Below, in pieces: positions 52,504 to 61,509 of a stretch of DNA of 64,000 bases (positions are counted from its first letter, which is position 1; each line of letters starts with the position of its first letter). A model generated the notes under the pieces. The model was not told the origin of the DNA and searched no databases. It saw only the letters and a program-made list of their open reading frames with translations. The DNA comes from an uncultured Actinomycetes bacterium (GTDB lineage Bacteria; Actinomycetota; Acidimicrobiia; Acidimicrobiales; RAAP-2). The stretch lies in contig CAIOSJ010000025.1 of assembly GCA_903860915.1 (NCBI GenBank), forward strand, positions 186,001 through 250,000, read 5' to 3'. Position numbers and translations under genes: made by a program.

Positions 52504-53415
52504 ATGAAACGAATTATGTCCATGTTGCTCGCAGCGACCACTCTGGTGCCGCTCTCTCTAGCCACTAGCGCGCACGCGAGCAGCTCGGTGCCATCGTGCA
52601 TCGTGTCACTCTCTCCGACAGCGACGGAAACCCTACTCGCCATCGGCGCGGGCCCCCAGGTGCAGGCGGTAGACCGCGACTCGAATTATCCGACTAAGGG
52701 ACTCCCCAAACTCCGTATTGATGCTCTGAACCCCAGCGTGGAAGCCGTCGCGGGTATCTGTCACGTCACCAAGACCCACAGTGCCACTCCAGATTTGGTC
52801 ATCATCTCCTACAACGCGAATCAGATTTTGGAGAAACTGACCGCTCTGCACGTGCACGTCGTAGAACAGGACGCGGCCACGTCACTCGCGGATGTTTCTC
52901 GTCAGATCAAGGCGCTAGGAGCGCTGACGGGGCACGTGAGTTCCTCGACCTCGCTCGCCACATCATTAACCAAGCAGGTTGCGGCGCTCGTTGCGTCAAT
53001 TCCACGCCACGTCGGCAAAGTCGTCACGGTGTACTACGAGTTGGACCCGACCCTGTATTCGCTGACGAGCGAAACCTTCGTTGGTTCGATTATCAAGGCG
53101 CTCGGTATGGTGAACGTTGCGGACGCCGACTCGACGAGCGGCGACTTTGGCTACCCGCAGCTCGGTGTGGAGTACTTGGCGGCATCGAGCCCCAAGATTA
53201 TTTTCCTGGCCGACACGAAATGTTGCAGCGCTAATTACACCATGGTTGCTCACCGCAATGGTTTCTCGCGCATTAGCGCGGTGGTGCATCATCACGTGGT
53301 GGGGCTGGATGACGACATTGCGTCGCGTTGGGGACCCCGACTAGGCGTTTTGGTGGGTCAATTGACTGCGGCGTTGAAGGCCACCTTGAACGACGGCACG
53401 GTGTGGAAAAAGTAA
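52504..53415 (+). CDS. btuF: ABC transporter substrate-binding protein, cobalamin-type (BtuF-like)
   Basis: The protein captures B12 outside the membrane. Residues 1-27 are a signal peptide ending in ATSAHA; there is no lipobox cysteine at the cleavage site, so it may be free or anchored otherwise. The PBP domain begins CIVSLSPTATETLLAIGAGPQVQAVDRDS as in BtuF/FepB-type proteins, with RIDALNPSVEAV and YELDPTLYSL further on. A C-terminal Cys pair (TKCCSAN) is unusual. ATG 52504 follows ACGGAGGA. The riboswitch upstream points to cobalamin. Confidence 0.85.
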   Translation: MKRIMSMLLAATTLVPLSLATSAHASSSVPSCIVSLSPTATETLLAIGAGPQVQAVDRDSNYPTKGLPKLRIDALNPSVEAVAGICHVTKTHSATPDLVIISYNANQILEKLTALHVHVVEQDAATSLADVSRQIKALGALTGHVSSSTSLATSLTKQVAALVASIPRHVGKVVTVYYELDPTLYSLTSETFVGSIIKALGMVNVADADSTSGDFGYPQLGVEYLAASSPKIIFLADTKCCSANYTMVAHRNGFSRISAVVHHHVVGLDDDIASRWGPRLGVLVGQLTAALKATLNDGTVWKK

Positions 53416-53444
53416 ACGGTTCCGCTCAGCGGCCGTTACGGCGG

Positions 53445-54452
53445 ATGAGGGTCATCATGACGGTGGCTCTCACCCTGCTGGTCATCGTCACGGGTGGCGC
53501 CACGCTCATTGGACCGTGGCGTATCGCCCCCGGCTTAATACTCGGCGACATTGCCAGTCACCTCGGAGTGGGACACAGTCACCTCTCAGCCCTGCAGTCG
53601 TCCATCGTGTGGCAAATTCGTGCCCCACGTATCGCACTTGGTCTGGTCGCAGGAGCGATGCTGGCCGTCGCGGGAGGCACCTACCAAGGTGTTTTTCGTA
53701 ACCCCTTGGCTGATCCCTACTTGCTGGGTGTCGCCGCCGGCGCCGGACTTGGAGCGACCGTCGCGATTGTCGGCGTCGGTCACGGTTCAGCGACCCCCAC
53801 GTGGACTCCGCTCCTCGCCTTCGCGGGGGCCATCGCTGCGGTCAGCATTACGTGGTCGGTGGGCGGGCGTGGGCGCAGCTCGTCGACCGCCACCTTGGTT
53901 CTCGGCGGTGTGGCGGTGTCATCACTTCTCACGAGTGCTCAAACCTTCGTTCAACAGTCCTCGAGCGGCTCGATAGCTCGCGTCTACATTTGGCTTCTGG
54001 GTTCGCTGGGTTCCGCGACGTGGTCATCGGTGACCATGATCTTGCCCTACGTGGTGTTCTGCATTGTGGTGTGTGTGGCCTGCGCCCGCGCCCTGGATGT
54101 GCTGAGCGTGGGCGACCTTGAATCGCGCTCCCTCGGGCTACCCGTGGCTCGCCTCCGTATTTTCCTCATAGCGGCCTCGTCACTCGGAACGGCAGCGGTC
54201 GTCTCGGCGGTCGGCCTCATTGGTTTTGTCGGAATTATCGTGCCCCACGTCATTCGCCTAGTGGCGGGGACGTCCTATCGTCGAATTTTGCCACTCTGTG
54301 TCGTCGTGGGCGCCGCATTTCTGGTCGTGGCCGATACCGTCGCTCGCACCGTCGTGTCTCCGTCCGAGCTTCCGTTGGGCGTCGTGACCGCCCTCGTGGG
54401 GGCTCCCATATTTGTCCTCATCCTCAACGCCAAACGACGGTCCGTCGAATGA
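53445..54452 (+). CDS. btuC: ABC transporter permease of FecCD/BtuC type
   Basis: The 335-residue membrane protein has about nine to ten helices and the FecCD signatures RAPRIALGLVAGAMLAVAGGTYQGVFRNPLADPYLLGVAAGAGLGA near residues 70-105 and the cytoplasmic coupling segment ESRSLGLPVARLR near residue 225, then FVGIIVPHVIRLV near residue 265. ATG 53445 is the most consistent start; several alternatives lie upstream and overlap btuF. It overlaps the ATPase gene by 4 bp. Confidence 0.9.
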   Translation: MRVIMTVALTLLVIVTGGATLIGPWRIAPGLILGDIASHLGVGHSHLSALQSSIVWQIRAPRIALGLVAGAMLAVAGGTYQGVFRNPLADPYLLGVAAGAGLGATVAIVGVGHGSATPTWTPLLAFAGAIAAVSITWSVGGRGRSSSTATLVLGGVAVSSLLTSAQTFVQQSSSGSIARVYIWLLGSLGSATWSSVTMILPYVVFCIVVCVACARALDVLSVGDLESRSLGLPVARLRIFLIAASSLGTAAVVSAVGLIGFVGIIVPHVIRLVAGTSYRRILPLCVVVGAAFLVVADTVARTVVSPSELPLGVVTALVGAPIFVLILNAKRRSVE

Positions 54453-55228
54453 GTGAGTTGCGCGCCGCGGGAGTCAGCATTTCGTCTGACCACGTCACAT
54501 TGGTCAATGAGGTGACGGCGGTTTTTCCGTCGGGTCGTTGGACCACCATCGTGGGACCGAACGGAGCGGGGAAGACAACGTTGGTGGAAGCCCTAGCCGG
54601 AGTTCGAAGCGTCACGCGGGGCACTATTTTTCTCAATGACATCGCACTTAGTTCGCTCAGCGAGCGAGAACGGGCACGAAATATCGCCTTCGTTCCCCAG
54701 CACCCAGTTATTCCCTTCGGTATGAGCGTTCGAGACTACGTAGCGCTGGGGCGAACTCCGCACCATTCTCTCTTCGGTCCACCCACCTCGGCCGACGAGG
54801 AGGTGGTGGTGGACGTACTCGTGCGCCTCGACTTACTCGGACTATCGTCGCGCGCCATGCACTCCTTGTCCGGCGGAGAGCGACAACGAGCAGTCTTGGG
54901 CCGAGCTCTCGCTCAGGGAACCAAAATCATCATCCTGGACGAACCAACAACGGGTCTGGACGTACGACACCAGTTCGAAGTACTAGAGCTGCTGCGACGA
55001 GAAGTTGACCACGGCGGGGTCACAATAATCGCTACCTTGCACGATCTCACCCTGGCTGGTCAGTTCGCCCAGGACGTGGTTCTCATGGACCACGGAGAAG
55101 TTCTGCTCAGCGGCCCGGCGAAGGAGGTTATTCGCTCTCCCCAACTAGCTGAGAGTTACGAGATGACCTTGCGGGTGGTGGACGTCGACGGTTCCGACGT
55201 GATCATTCCGGTACCCCGCGACCGTTAG
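54449..55228 (+). CDS. btuD: ABC transporter ATPase, BtuD-like
   Basis: The 259-residue ATPase has GPNGAGKTTLVEAL (Walker A) near residue 34, an extended Q-loop, signature SLSGGERQRAVLGRALAQ near residue 142, and IIILDEPTTGLD (Walker B) near residue 160. It completes the three-gene B12 uptake operon. The C-terminus ends in a beta-strand with no extra domain. Confidence 0.9.
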   Translation: MSELRAAGVSISSDHVTLVNEVTAVFPSGRWTTIVGPNGAGKTTLVEALAGVRSVTRGTIFLNDIALSSLSERERARNIAFVPQHPVIPFGMSVRDYVALGRTPHHSLFGPPTSADEEVVVDVLVRLDLLGLSSRAMHSLSGGERQRAVLGRALAQGTKIIILDEPTTGLDVRHQFEVLELLRREVDHGGVTIIATLHDLTLAGQFAQDVVLMDHGEVLLSGPAKEVIRSPQLAESYEMTLRVVDVDGSDVIIPVPRDR

Positions 55229-55297
55229 CCCCAGGGGAACTGGCTCCAAAAATCTTTCGCAGCCTCGGGTGTGGATCGAATTTTTAATACTCACCGC

Positions 55298-55327
55298 TTG
55301 ACTCGCTCGACGCGCTCGGCCTAAATC
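55298..55327 (+). promoter_or_regulatory. Putative sigma-70-type promoter for the hydrolase at 55393
   Basis: TTGACT and TAAATC are separated by 18 bp in the 164-bp gap after btuD. The predicted start near 55334 leaves a leader of about 60 bases. The gap is otherwise without an evident gene. Confidence 0.4.
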
Positions 55328-55392
55328 CTGTAACACCCCTTCAGCCGAATTAGTGGTTAGAGTCACGTCCAGCGCGAGCAAGGAGAGTCTCT

Positions 55393-56157
55393 GTGCCCAA
55401 AGTTCTTGATATCAATGGTGTACCCACCTGGTCGGATGATTTCGGAGCGGGGGCCGAACATGTCGTGCTACTACACGGTGGCTTTGGTGACAGCGACTTA
55501 CTACTGCAGGCCTTTGCGAAATTAGGTGATTCCTACCGAGTCAGTGCCTTCGATCGCCGTGGTCACGGCCGGACCCCTGACACCGACGCAGCGTTTCATT
55601 ATGACGACATGGCTACCGAAACGATTACGTATCTGGAAACTACTGGGGGCGTAGCTCATCTAGTTGGCTTTAGTGACGGAGGAATAATTTCACTGATCGT
55701 GGCTCAACGCCGGCCCGATCTTGTCGCGCGCATGGTGCTCATTGGCACGAACTTTCACTATTCGGCTCTACTGGGGACCAATAGTTTTACGGAAGGTAGC
55801 GATGTGATGAACATGATTAGGGACGGATATTCCGCCAACAGCGTTATGGGGGCGGACTACTTCGGAACCTTTGCCGGAAAAACTCTCGGCATGTTCTCCA
55901 GTGAACCCACCATGACTACTTCCGATATCGTGGCGATTCGACAACCAACCTTGGTAATGGTGGGCGACGACGACGTCGTGGAACTCGGACACACCGTGGA
56001 ATTGTACGAATCTTTGCCCAATGGTCAGTTGGCCGTGGTTCCCCGCGCTTCTCACCTGTTGCCAGTCGAGCACCCCGAACTTTGCGTTCAGACGATAAGG
56101 GACTTCCTCGCCAGTCCTTTCGAAGTGACCACCTTCATGCCCGCCCGCCGCGGCTAG
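55393..56157 (+). CDS. Alpha/beta hydrolase
   Basis: The 254-residue enzyme has oxyanion-loop LLHGGFGDSD near residue 27, nucleophile elbow LVGFSDGGIISLI near residue 98 (G-F-S-D-G), an acid Asp in VMVGDDDVVE near residue 200, and the catalytic His in PRASHLLPVEHPE near residue 225. GTG start after AAGGAGAG. Substrate unknown. Confidence 0.88.
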   Translation: MPKVLDINGVPTWSDDFGAGAEHVVLLHGGFGDSDLLLQAFAKLGDSYRVSAFDRRGHGRTPDTDAAFHYDDMATETITYLETTGGVAHLVGFSDGGIISLIVAQRRPDLVARMVLIGTNFHYSALLGTNSFTEGSDVMNMIRDGYSANSVMGADYFGTFAGKTLGMFSSEPTMTTSDIVAIRQPTLVMVGDDDVVELGHTVELYESLPNGQLAVVPRASHLLPVEHPELCVQTIRDFLASPFEVTTFMPARRG

Positions 56158-56368
56158 TTCCGCTTCTCGACCTGGCATTGAGCGTGCGGACTACGCCGTC
56201 GTAGAAGCGCTCGTGCGGAATTGCGTCGCATCTGTTGACAGCTAACTCGCAGTCATGAATGCAGTGCGGGGTGTCAACGACGGCGATGGTGGGCGAGACG
56301 CGATGGAGCTCCGACTGGAGTCCGCATGGCATCTTCTAGGATTGAAGAAACAAGTGAAGGGATGTGAC

Positions 56369-57787
56369 GTGCGTCGCACCAAAATTGTCGCCACGATTGG
56401 ACCGGCATCTGATTCGAACGAGGTCATCGAGCAGCTCGTGGCTGCGGGCGTCGATGTCCTGCGACTTTCCTTTGCTCACGGTGATTTGCCGTCGTGTATC
56501 GAGCGTCTTCGCCGTATTCGCGCCGTTGCTCCGCTGGTGGCCATCATGGTGGACATCCCGGGGCCAAAAGTACGTTCGGGCAGTTTCGGCTCATCACCCG
56601 TGCCCTTGATATTGAACTCGGAAATTGAACTCCACGAGGGCTTTGGAGAAACGTCGACGAGTACTTCTATTGCCGTGGAACGAGATGGGATTCTTTCGGG
56701 CTTGTCGGTGGGCGACAAGATTCACATCGGCGACGGGGGAGTCTCTCTCGAAGTCACCGCCCTCGGTAGTTCGGTTGGCGCAGTGGTGATTTCCGGAGGC
56801 TCGGTCATGGGCAAACCCGGACTTTCGCTGCCCTCGTCCCTGATGCAAGATCAGCTGCCCACGCCCGATGATCGCGAGCGTATCGAGGCACTTCGCTCTG
56901 AAGAGTTCGAAATTTTGGCCGTGTCGTTTGTCCGTAACGCCGTCGATGTCCAGTCAGTTCGTTCCGTTTTGAATCGCCCCGACGTGATGATTATGTCGAA
57001 AATTGAGACGGCCGAAGGTGTGGAGAACCTTACGGAAATCGTCGAATGCTCCGACGCCATCATGGTGGCGCGTGGTGACCTCGGCGTACGTCTGCCGATT
57101 GAGGACGTGCCCCACCTACAGAAGGAAATTGTGCGTCAGGGCATTCGCTTCGCTCGCCCCGTTGTGGTGGCTACCCAAATGCTCGAATCAATGACTCACT
57201 CTCAGGTGCCCACTCGCGCCGAAGTTACCGACGTGGCCAACGCTGTTTTGGACGGAGCGAGCGCGGTCATGCTGAGTGGCGAAACGGCGATTGGTCACGA
57301 CCCGGTCGCGGTGGTTCGAACGATGGACCGAATAATTGTCCGCACCGAGCTTGGTTTTGATTATAAAAAGTGGGGTGCCTCGCTGGGCGTCCAAGAGGTC
57401 GCGGGGTCGCGCTCGCAAGCAATGCGAACGACGGCCGCCATTACGGGCGCCGCGTGGCGAGCCGCAATGGAAGAAAACGCAACTGTCATCGTCGCCTGCA
57501 CTCGTTCAGGAATGACGGCGCGAGCGATCTCTCGCTTTCGCCCTCCAATGCCAATTCTCGCCATTACGCCGAGTGAGAAAACTGCTCGACAGCTTCGCAG
57601 CAGTTGGGGTGTTAACGACGTTTTAATCTCGGAACAGACCGAAATGGGCGAGCTGACGGCCCTGGCCATTGAGCATTTGAAAAAAATTGGTCTCGTGAAG
57701 GTTGGCGACGCGGTGGTGGTGATGGCTGGTTCGGAAAATAGTGAAGCCTCGACGACCGACACCGTACGAATGGCCTTCGTTCGCTAG
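56369..57787 (+). CDS. pyk: Pyruvate kinase
   Basis: Pyk makes pyruvate and ATP from PEP and ADP. The 472-residue protein begins MRRTKIVATIGPASDSNEVIE (substrate Arg/Asn region), has VDIPGPKVRSG, an unusual short B domain, SKIETAEGVENL near residue 210 with the active-site Lys, VARGDLGVRLP, PVVVATQMLESMTHSQVPTRAEV and a C-terminal allosteric domain. GTG 56369 is chosen since the conserved start lies exactly there and GAAGGGAT precedes it; the longer frame would add 38 nonconserved residues. Confidence 0.93.
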   Translation: MRRTKIVATIGPASDSNEVIEQLVAAGVDVLRLSFAHGDLPSCIERLRRIRAVAPLVAIMVDIPGPKVRSGSFGSSPVPLILNSEIELHEGFGETSTSTSIAVERDGILSGLSVGDKIHIGDGGVSLEVTALGSSVGAVVISGGSVMGKPGLSLPSSLMQDQLPTPDDRERIEALRSEEFEILAVSFVRNAVDVQSVRSVLNRPDVMIMSKIETAEGVENLTEIVECSDAIMVARGDLGVRLPIEDVPHLQKEIVRQGIRFARPVVVATQMLESMTHSQVPTRAEVTDVANAVLDGASAVMLSGETAIGHDPVAVVRTMDRIIVRTELGFDYKKWGASLGVQEVAGSRSQAMRTTAAITGAAWRAAMEENATVIVACTRSGMTARAISRFRPPMPILAITPSEKTARQLRSSWGVNDVLISEQTEMGELTALAIEHLKKIGLVKVGDAVVVMAGSENSEASTTDTVRMAFVR

Positions 57788-57828
57788 GCCGTAGTTGTAG
57801 AACGTCGAAGGCCTGCTAAGCATTAGTT

Positions 57829-58764
57829 ATGAATGCATCTCCTTTCAAGCGTCGTACTGTTGTCGCCGCCACGGTCGCTGGGGTTCTAGCATTTTCGCTT
57901 CCCGCACTCGCCAGCACGCCTGTTGCTCCCGCGGCGTCGCTGAGCGTGGTGACCTCGGGTATTACTGCGGGTCTCACCCTTAAGGCACTGCCAGCTGGCG
58001 TCACACCTACTTTGTCCAACGCATCCGCTGACGGCGGAGACTCTTTCGCGGGTGCCTGTGGTACCGGGACGGGACCGTGTGAGTTTGGCGCCCCGGCCCC
58101 GGCACCAGTTATCGACCTCTTCGGTGATTCGCACGCCATCATGTGGCTGCCGGCCATTGTGACGGGCATGTCGTCGACCTATCACATCAGTCTTAAATGG
58201 GGTGCCAACTGCCCGATGGCCACAGTGACCATCGCCGACGAGGCAATCACTTCAGGTGCGGCGTGCAACGCCTTTCGAGCACGGGCCATCAGCGACATTA
58301 TTGCCAGCAAACCTCGGGCGGTTGTACTCTTCGAACGCACGGCGAACGTGCTGCAGCCCGGCGGGAAAATTTTCACTGACGCCCAGTGGCAGGCCGGTGT
58401 CACCACGACAATTTCTGCACTAAAAGCGGCAAAAATCAAGGTGATTGTCTTTGGCGACAATCCTTCCTTTCCCCTCGATCCCTTGCAATGTCTGGCTATT
58501 CACGGTGCCACTCTGCAATCCTGCACACAGCCCGCGATAAGTTCCAACCCCAACTACGTCAACCACGTGAAGGCCGAAATCGCTGCGGCGAAAGTTGCGA
58601 GCGTACCCTTCGTGGCCTCACAAACCATGCTCTGCACTACGAGCAAATGTCCTCTCGTGATCAATAAATTTGTTGTCTATCAGAACTGGTCTCACATCAC
58701 CGCAAGTTATTCGAAGTACCTCTCGAAGATTGTTGCGGGCCTACTCACCCCTTTGGTTAAGTAG
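57829..58764 (+). CDS. Secreted SGNH-hydrolase-fold protein
   Basis: The 311-residue protein has a signal peptide (basic FKRR, hydrophobic core, ending ALAS around residue 29) and a linker, then an SGNH domain: LFGDSHAIMWLP near residue 98 (Ser nucleophile), WGANCPMATV near residue 124, and near the C-terminus YQNWSHITASYSKYL near residue 287, with the His of the triad and Asn where many relatives have Asp. SGNH domains of this type usually form the tail of O-antigen acyltransferases; here it is free-standing. Confidence 0.8.
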   Translation: MNASPFKRRTVVAATVAGVLAFSLPALASTPVAPAASLSVVTSGITAGLTLKALPAGVTPTLSNASADGGDSFAGACGTGTGPCEFGAPAPAPVIDLFGDSHAIMWLPAIVTGMSSTYHISLKWGANCPMATVTIADEAITSGAACNAFRARAISDIIASKPRAVVLFERTANVLQPGGKIFTDAQWQAGVTTTISALKAAKIKVIVFGDNPSFPLDPLQCLAIHGATLQSCTQPAISSNPNYVNHVKAEIAAAKVASVPFVASQTMLCTTSKCPLVINKFVVYQNWSHITASYSKYLSKIVAGLLTPLVK

Positions 58765-58778
58765 GAAAATTTCCACGG

Positions 58779-58850
58779 TGCCCCCGGCAGGACTCGAACC
58801 TGCGCTTTCGCCTTCGGAGGGCGACACTCTATCCACTGAGCTACGGGGGC
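58779..58850 (-). tRNA. tRNA-Arg (anticodon CCG)
   Basis: On the minus strand a 72-base cloverleaf can be drawn: acceptor GCCCCCG with CGGGGGC and discriminator A, D stem GCTC with GAGT, anticodon stem TCGCC/GGCGA with loop CTCCGAA giving anticodon CCG, a 4-base variable region, and T arm GCAGG-TTCGAGT-CCTGC. No CCA is encoded. CGG is a frequent arginine codon in such GC-rich genomes. Confidence 0.96.
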
Positions 58851-58906
58851 GAGAATACGAGCCTACCCTTCGTAACGTAGTGCCTCATCGCCTCTAGTGT
58901 TTGACT

Positions 58907-60175
58907 ATGAGTTCTCGGCCCATAGCGCAGTATCTCTTACCGGACACGGCAGAGTTGAAGAACGACGACGTTTTCATTGGCGGAGTGTCGCTGACTGCGC
59001 TCGCCAATCAATATGGCACGCCACTTTTCGTGTACGACGAGTTGACCCTGCGCCGCCGAGCCGCTGATGCCGCCAGCGTCTTTGACGCTGGCGTGGCCTA
59101 CGCGTCGAAGGCTTTTCTGTGCGGAGCGATGGCCCGACTCGCGGTGGAGGAAGGCTTATGGATCGACGTAGCAACGGAGGGTGAGCTCGACCTCGTCCTG
59201 CGCTCTGGAGTGCCGGCGGAAAAGATTGTGGTGCACGGTAACAACAAGTCGCGCGCGGAAATCAACCGGGCACTAGACGTGGGCGTTCATAGGATTGTCG
59301 TGGATAATTTCGACGAAATCGAATTGCTGCGCGAGCTCGTCTCTTCGACGAGACCAGTGTCCTGCTTGCTGAGGGTGATTCCTGGGGTTGAAGCCCATAC
59401 CCACGAATTTGTCCAAACTGGTCAAGAAGACAGTAAATTCGGTCTTTCGATCACTCGCGGGGACGCCGAGGAAGGGCTGCGGCGAATGCGGTCCATCGAG
59501 GGACTCCACGTTGCGGGACTGCACTCGCACATCGGATCGCAAATTTTTGAAGTGAGTTCCTTCCTGAAGGCCCTCGAGATCGTCGCCACCTTTGCGCGAG
59601 AGGAGCACGTCGAGGAAATCTGCGTTGGTGGCGGCCTTGGAATTGCCTACGTGGAAGGTGAGCAAGCACCCTCGTTGAGTGAATGGGGCGCCGCCGTTCG
59701 CGCAGAGGCCCTCCGCCTTTTTGGCCCCGACGTTCGCATCACCGCCGAACCAGGTCGCAGCATTGTCGGCTCGGCTGCCGTGACGATCTATCGAGTTGGA
59801 GCTCGAAAGGAAGTCGCCGATCGTACCTACCTCGCCGTGGACGGCGGAATGAGCGACAATCCTCGGCCCGTGCTCTACGGATCGGGCTACGAAGCTTTCG
59901 CCCTGCGCTCCCCGCAAGCTGAACGCTTGGGGGTGTACCGAGTGGTCGGAAAGCACTGTGAGAGTGGCGACGTGCTGATCGATGAGGCGGCCCTGCCGCT
60001 GGACGTGGCGACTGGTGACCTCATCGTGACACCAGTCACGGGTGCCTACGGCTATTCGATGGCCTCAAACTACAACCGAGTGACCAAGCCCGCGGTGGTC
60101 TTTGTGCGAGACGGTGTAGCCACCCTGGTTCTCCGCCGAGAGACTCTCGACGACCTCATTCGACTCGAATTCTGA
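58907..60175 (+). CDS. lysA: Diaminopimelate decarboxylase
   Basis: LysA decarboxylates meso-diaminopimelate to lysine. The 422-residue fold-III PLP enzyme has the PLP lysine in YASKAFLCGAM near residue 62, LHSHIGSQIF near residue 205, GGGLGIAY near residue 245, AEPGRSIVG near residue 282 and the substrate Cys in GKHCESGDVL near residue 347 with YGYSMASNYNR. ATG 58907 is the plausible start, just after the tRNA on the other strand. hom follows 35 bp later. Confidence 0.95.
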   Translation: MSSRPIAQYLLPDTAELKNDDVFIGGVSLTALANQYGTPLFVYDELTLRRRAADAASVFDAGVAYASKAFLCGAMARLAVEEGLWIDVATEGELDLVLRSGVPAEKIVVHGNNKSRAEINRALDVGVHRIVVDNFDEIELLRELVSSTRPVSCLLRVIPGVEAHTHEFVQTGQEDSKFGLSITRGDAEEGLRRMRSIEGLHVAGLHSHIGSQIFEVSSFLKALEIVATFAREEHVEEICVGGGLGIAYVEGEQAPSLSEWGAAVRAEALRLFGPDVRITAEPGRSIVGSAAVTIYRVGARKEVADRTYLAVDGGMSDNPRPVLYGSGYEAFALRSPQAERLGVYRVVGKHCESGDVLIDEAALPLDVATGDLIVTPVTGAYGYSMASNYNRVTKPAVVFVRDGVATLVLRRETLDDLIRLEF

Positions 60176-60210
60176 TTTTTCCAGTCGGCATTGCCTACTA
60201 ACCTGAAGTT

Positions 60211-61509
60211 ATGAATACGCCGGTCGTCAGGGTTGGAATCATTGGTGCCGGCAACGTCGGCGCCGCACTAGTCGGTCTGCTGCTGGACAACAGCCGGGTG
60301 GATGCCCTGATTGACGCCGCCGGATCTCGAATCGAACTCGTTGCGGTTGCTGTCTCGGATACGACGAAGAGTCGTCCGGGTATCCCCACGGAACTACTCA
60401 GTTACGACGCCCGAGCCCTGGCGGAACGTAGTGATATTGACCTCGTCGTCGAATTGGCCGGTGGTGTCGAACAGACGCGACCTCTGCTCGAAGCAGCACT
60501 GCGCCGTGGGGCGTCGGTGATTACTGCGAACAAGGCGCTCATGGCCGAGGCCGGCACGGAACTCGCGGCCGTGGCCCACGCCAACGGAGCTGATTTGTTC
60601 TACGAAGGCGCCGTGGCCGGAGGCATCCCGATCATTCGGGCGCTCAGGACCTCGCTGGCCGGTGAGCGAATTGATCGTGTCATGGGCATCGTCAACGGGA
60701 CTACGAACTTCATTCTCTCCAAGATGAGCTCTGAGGGCAGCGATTATGACACCGTGCTGGCTGAAGCTCAGGCATTGGGGTTGGCCGAAAAAGACCCCAC
60801 CGCGGACGTGGAGGGTTTCGACGCCGCCGCCAAAGTTTCCATCCTCTCGTCGCTGGCCTTCGGTACGGCCATGGCCGGTGGCGCCATTGCTCGCGAAGGC
60901 ATTACCAAGATTTCCGCTCTCGACGTGTCCTTCGCTGCCCGCAACGGTTACATCATTAAATTGCTCGGCATCACTGAACGAATAGGCCATTCGGGTATTT
61001 CGCAGCGCGTGCACCCCGCGATGGTGCCGTTGGGCCACCCCTTGGCATCTGTTCACGGTGCCTTAAATGCGGTGTTTGTCGAAGGGGCCACTATTGGACC
61101 TCTGATGTGGCTCGGGCAAGGCGCGGGTGGGGCGCCCACCGCGGCGGCAGTACTCGGCGACGTCGTGGCGGCTGCTCGTAATCGCGTATCCGGCCAGTGC
61201 GATGTCCCCTTCAGTGTCGACACCCTCTTGCACATGATCCCCAGTGGCGAGTTACAGTCGGCTTTTTACATCACGCTCGACGTCATCGACCGTCCGGGTG
61301 TCTTGGCGTCGGTGGCCAGTATTTTTGGTGAGCACGACGTTTCCATCGAGTCGATGGAACAAGCTCGCCTCGGTGATGAAGCCCACCTCACCTTCACGAC
61401 GCACTTGGCGCTCGAAAGTGATATCACGGCCACCTTGGAAGATCTGGCTCAACTCGACGTGGTCGATGCCATTGGCTCCTGCATTCGATTGATTGGTGCG
61501 GACGCGTGA
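60211..61509 (+). CDS. hom: Homoserine dehydrogenase
   Basis: Hom reduces aspartate semialdehyde to homoserine for threonine and methionine. The 432-residue protein has the NAD(P) loop IIGAGNVGAAL near residue 9, TANKALMAEAG near residue 108, GAVAGGIPIIRALRTSLAG near residue 132 and NGTTNFILSKM with ADVEGFDAAAK (K for catalysis) further on. An ACT domain fills residues 350-430 (YITLDVIDRPGVLASVASIF), giving likely feedback control by threonine. thrC overlaps by 4 bp. Confidence 0.95.
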   Translation: MNTPVVRVGIIGAGNVGAALVGLLLDNSRVDALIDAAGSRIELVAVAVSDTTKSRPGIPTELLSYDARALAERSDIDLVVELAGGVEQTRPLLEAALRRGASVITANKALMAEAGTELAAVAHANGADLFYEGAVAGGIPIIRALRTSLAGERIDRVMGIVNGTTNFILSKMSSEGSDYDTVLAEAQALGLAEKDPTADVEGFDAAAKVSILSSLAFGTAMAGGAIAREGITKISALDVSFAARNGYIIKLLGITERIGHSGISQRVHPAMVPLGHPLASVHGALNAVFVEGATIGPLMWLGQGAGGAPTAAAVLGDVVAAARNRVSGQCDVPFSVDTLLHMIPSGELQSAFYITLDVIDRPGVLASVASIFGEHDVSIESMEQARLGDEAHLTFTTHLALESDITATLEDLAQLDVVDAIGSCIRLIGADA

